DNA of 64,000 nt, from NCBI GenBank assembly GCA_963664085.2, contig CAXXLO010000002.1:1798001-1862000 (forward strand), in the 5' to 3' direction. A program made the translations under genes and the position numbers. Positions within the stretch are counted from its first letter, which is position 1, and each line of letters begins with the position of its first letter. Shown here one piece after another: positions 61,867-64,000 of this stretch. This DNA is from Bin5 sp022821545. GTDB lineage: Bacteria; Chloroflexota; Anaerolineae; Caldilineales; Caldilineaceae. The notes under the pieces are model-generated. The model worked only from the letters and a program-made list of their open reading frames with translations, was not told the DNA's origin and ran no database searches.

Positions 61867-62922
61867 TCACTGCACTGCCGCTATCGACAGGGTCCCACTC
61901 TCATCTGACACCGCGATATAGCGATCATTCGGTGACCAGGCCAAGCCGGCAATTGGGGTTTTGAACACAGCATCCGCCAGCATAACCGGTTTCTTCTTCT
62001 CGATTTTCCAGATCGCCAGCAGACCATCGTTACCACCGGAAGCCAGCAGCCTACCCCGTCGTTGAAACTTCAGGTGCTTGATCAGGTGCCGGTGCCCTTC
62101 CACCATGATCGGTTTAGTGTTTTCTGGCCCCTTGCCGGAACAGTCCCAGATCACCGCCTGAGTCCCGCCGCCGGTCGCCAGGTAGCGACTGTTAGAGCTC
62201 CATGCCAGTTCCAGCACCTTCGTTTCGTAGCCCCACATCTGCAAATCCTGCCCGGTAGCGACGAGCCAGAAATGCACCGTCGAGTCCTGGTCGCCGGTCG
62301 CAATGTGCTTTCCATCGGGACTCCACTCCAGTGTGAGTGTCGAACCCTGCCATTCGAAACGGTTGAGTGGTTCCGCTTTTGTGGGGTCATACAGCACGAC
62401 GCCATTGTAGGCAGAAATGGCGAACTGCTTGCCATCATGCCGCCACTTGATGTCAGTAATGGTGCTGTTCGCATCGGGATATTCGCAGTTCAATTCCCCG
62501 CTGGCATTCCACAGGCGCAGTTTGCGCCCTGCGGCTGACACCAGCCTGTCACCCGCAGGGCTGAAAGCGACACGCTCCACCCAGCTTGCGCCGCCTTCCA
62601 TTTCAGAGGTCTGCCTTCCTGTCTTGGTATCCCACAGCCGTACCTTGCCGTCCTGCCCGACACTGGCGAGCAGACGACTGTCTTTATGCCACGAAATTGC
62701 CATCGTGCCGAGGGTATGGCCGGGTAGATTGCCCTGTAACGCGCCGTCTCTACCACTAAACACCGTGATTGGTCCGGACACACCCGCCGCTGCCAGCAGT
62801 TTGCCATCCGGCGACCATGCCAGCCCTATCGGATGATCGTCAATGTCGGTACGCCACATTGCCTTGAGCGATGGCTGCGGCGGTTTGCGTTTGTCTTTGC
62901 GCCGCATCATGAAACCAGACAT
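61867..62922 (-). CDS. WD40 repeat protein linked to CobW-like GTPase
   Basis: 351 residues, seven or so WD40 repeats (for example IGLAWSPDGKLLAAAG, HKDSRLLASVGQDGKVRLWD, LEWSPDGKHIATGDQDSTVHFW, GRLLASGGNDGLLAIWK) forming one beta-propeller. It has no signal peptide. The start at 62922 overlaps the GTPase stop by 16 bases; 62910, giving an ATGA overlap, is an alternative. Translational coupling suggests the two proteins act together, with the propeller as a docking platform. Confidence 0.85.
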   Translation of the reverse strand: MSGFMMRRKDKRKPPQPSLKAMWRTDIDDHPIGLAWSPDGKLLAAAGVSGPITVFSGRDGALQGNLPGHTLGTMAISWHKDSRLLASVGQDGKVRLWDTKTGRQTSEMEGGASWVERVAFSPAGDRLVSAAGRKLRLWNASGELNCEYPDANSTITDIKWRHDGKQFAISAYNGVVLYDPTKAEPLNRFEWQGSTLTLEWSPDGKHIATGDQDSTVHFWLVATGQDLQMWGYETKVLELAWSSNSRYLATGGGTQAVIWDCSGKGPENTKPIMVEGHRHLIKHLKFQRRGRLLASGGNDGLLAIWKIEKKKPVMLADAVFKTPIAGLAWSPNDRYIAVSDESGTLSIAAVQ

Positions 62923-64000
62923 GCGCGGAAGCCTTCTTCCAGTGCAGCCCGATCAAGGTTACGCCCGATAAAAACCATCTTGTTTTGACGCTTCTCATTC
63001 CCCCACGGACGGTCCGGGCGGCCGTCAAAGAGCATATGCACCCCCTGAAATACGAAGCGCTCATTCCAGCCGCGCACGCTCAACACGCCCTTCATTCGGA
63101 AGATGTCCAGCCCATGCACGCGCAGCAGTTGACCTAACCAACTATTGAGCCTCTCCAGGTGAAAATCACCGGGGATGGTGATGCCAACAGAAGTCACCTC
63201 TTCGTCGTGTTCATGATCCGGCTTGTACTCGCGGGTTTCGAGTGGGGCAAGCACGGCATCCGTGCCGCACAGGTGCGCGTCGAATTCATCAGGGTGATGC
63301 TCGGTGAACAGCATGTAATGGCCCGGCTGCTGAATCACGAAGTTGAAGACGGTCTCGCCCTTTCCGTTCAGCACGAGCTGGTTGTGCTGTCCTTTGCCGA
63401 GGTGCAGCGTTTCGCCCGCATTTACTGCCTGCTCATCTTCAGAGAAGGTCAGTACGGCCTCCATCAGCGTCGCTTCCTTCGCCGCCAATCCATTATTTGC
63501 CAGCGGCAGCAGTGCGGCCCCCATTGCCGGGTCAGGGCCGTCACCCATCACCCATTCGTAAGTCCCGGTGTTCAGCTCATAGATACCCGACCATTCAAAC
63601 GGGTACTCCGGCTCCATGAACTTCGGGTCGATTTCCAGTGCCCGGTCGAGATTGAAGCCGCCCACATTGAGAATATTGTCCATCTCGACCACCGCGTCGC
63701 GGGTGCGGCAGATCTTCGCCATGCTGTTTATGCTTTTGATGCGTGCCTCGAGTCTGTCGAGGTCTTCCGGGGCAACCAGATCAATCTTGTTGAGCAGAAT
63801 CACATCAGCAAAGGCAACCTGTTCCTTTGCCTCATCGCTGTCGTCGATATGTTCCCAGATGTGTTTGGCATCCACCACCGTCACAATCGCATCCAGCATC
63901 AACTTTTCCTGCATATCGTCATCCACGTAAAAGGTCTGCGCGACAGGACCGGGATCCGCCATGCCGGTCGTTTCGACCATGATGTAATCGAACTTGTCGC
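62907..64000 (-). CDS. COG0523/CobW-type GTP-binding metallochaperone, N-terminus off the window
   Basis: The frame is open to the end of the window, so the Walker A and the CxCC metal site lie outside. Visible are DKFDYIMVETTGMADPGPV (G3 region), VILLNKIDLV (G4) and a long C-terminal CobW_C domain with NERFVFQGVHMLFDGRPDRP and FIGRNLDR. Such GTPases deliver zinc, cobalt or other metals to enzymes and are often induced by metal starvation. It is coupled by overlap to the WD40 gene. The metal cannot be told from the visible part. Confidence 0.9.
   Translation of the reverse strand, partial: DKFDYIMVETTGMADPGPVAQTFYVDDDMQEKLMLDAIVTVVDAKHIWEHIDDSDEAKEQVAFADVILLNKIDLVAPEDLDRLEARIKSINSMAKICRTRDAVVEMDNILNVGGFNLDRALEIDPKFMEPEYPFEWSGIYELNTGTYEWVMGDGPDPAMGAALLPLANNGLAAKEATLMEAVLTFSEDEQAVNAGETLHLGKGQHNQLVLNGKGETVFNFVIQQPGHYMLFTEHHPDEFDAHLCGTDAVLAPLETREYKPDHEHDEEVTSVGITIPGDFHLERLNSWLGQLLRVHGLDIFRMKGVLSVRGWNERFVFQGVHMLFDGRPDRPWGNEKRQNKMVFIGRNLDRAALEEGFRACLVS

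Overview
The window reads as a chromosomal segment from a GC-rich bacterium of the Chloroflexota, most likely the Caldilineae/Anaerolineae side. This is inference from gene content; no search was run. Supporting signs are the nusA-rnpM-infB-rbfA-nrnA-truB-ribF block, Tat-exported lipoprotein sugar-binding proteins, several phytanoyl-CoA dioxygenase-like (PhyH) genes next to sulfatase and Gfo/Idh/MocA genes (a mix I associate with marine and sponge-associated Chloroflexota), and LexA boxes of the Gram-positive GAAC-N4-GTTC type.

Positions 1-36000 are mostly housekeeping genes on the minus strand. They include the end of an SbcC/Rad50-like ATPase (+), a macrolide-type glycosyltransferase, a cytochrome/beta-propeller lipoprotein, and the translation block running from nusA (13.2 kb) down to ribF (4.7 kb). 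Further along are tgt-uppP-PstS-like, recA with a textbook SOS promoter, a DMT transporter with lysA, a 43-residue membrane protein, a GT2/GT39 pair, mazG (+), a tRNA-Arg, two related envelope proteins (one with four SH3b repeats), uvrA with its own LexA box, a NUDIX hydrolase, two GNAT acetyltransferases and a dynamin-like GTPase broken by a one-base frameshift.

Positions 36-62 kb are an accessory uptake and catabolism region, mostly on the plus strand. Three complete binding-protein/permease/permease sets (36.5-39.8, 48.1-51.4 and 53.4-56.7 kb) all lack an ATPase gene. Interleaved are an arylsulfatase, a TIM-barrel sugar isomerase, an M20 metallopeptidase, three Gfo/Idh/MocA oxidoreductases, three PhyH dioxygenases (two in tandem) and a DUF6807/PmoA-like protein. 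Taken together they suggest import and oxidative trimming of sulfated or otherwise modified sugars or small organics, but no substrate can be named from sequence. A Fic protein, a truncated VapC-like PIN gene, a possible antitoxin tail and two unknown membrane proteins sit among them, marking an insertion-prone stretch near 45-47 kb.

The last 2 kb (minus strand) carry a WD40 protein coupled to a COG0523/CobW metallochaperone GTPase that runs off the end. No rRNA, CRISPR array, transposase or prophage was seen.
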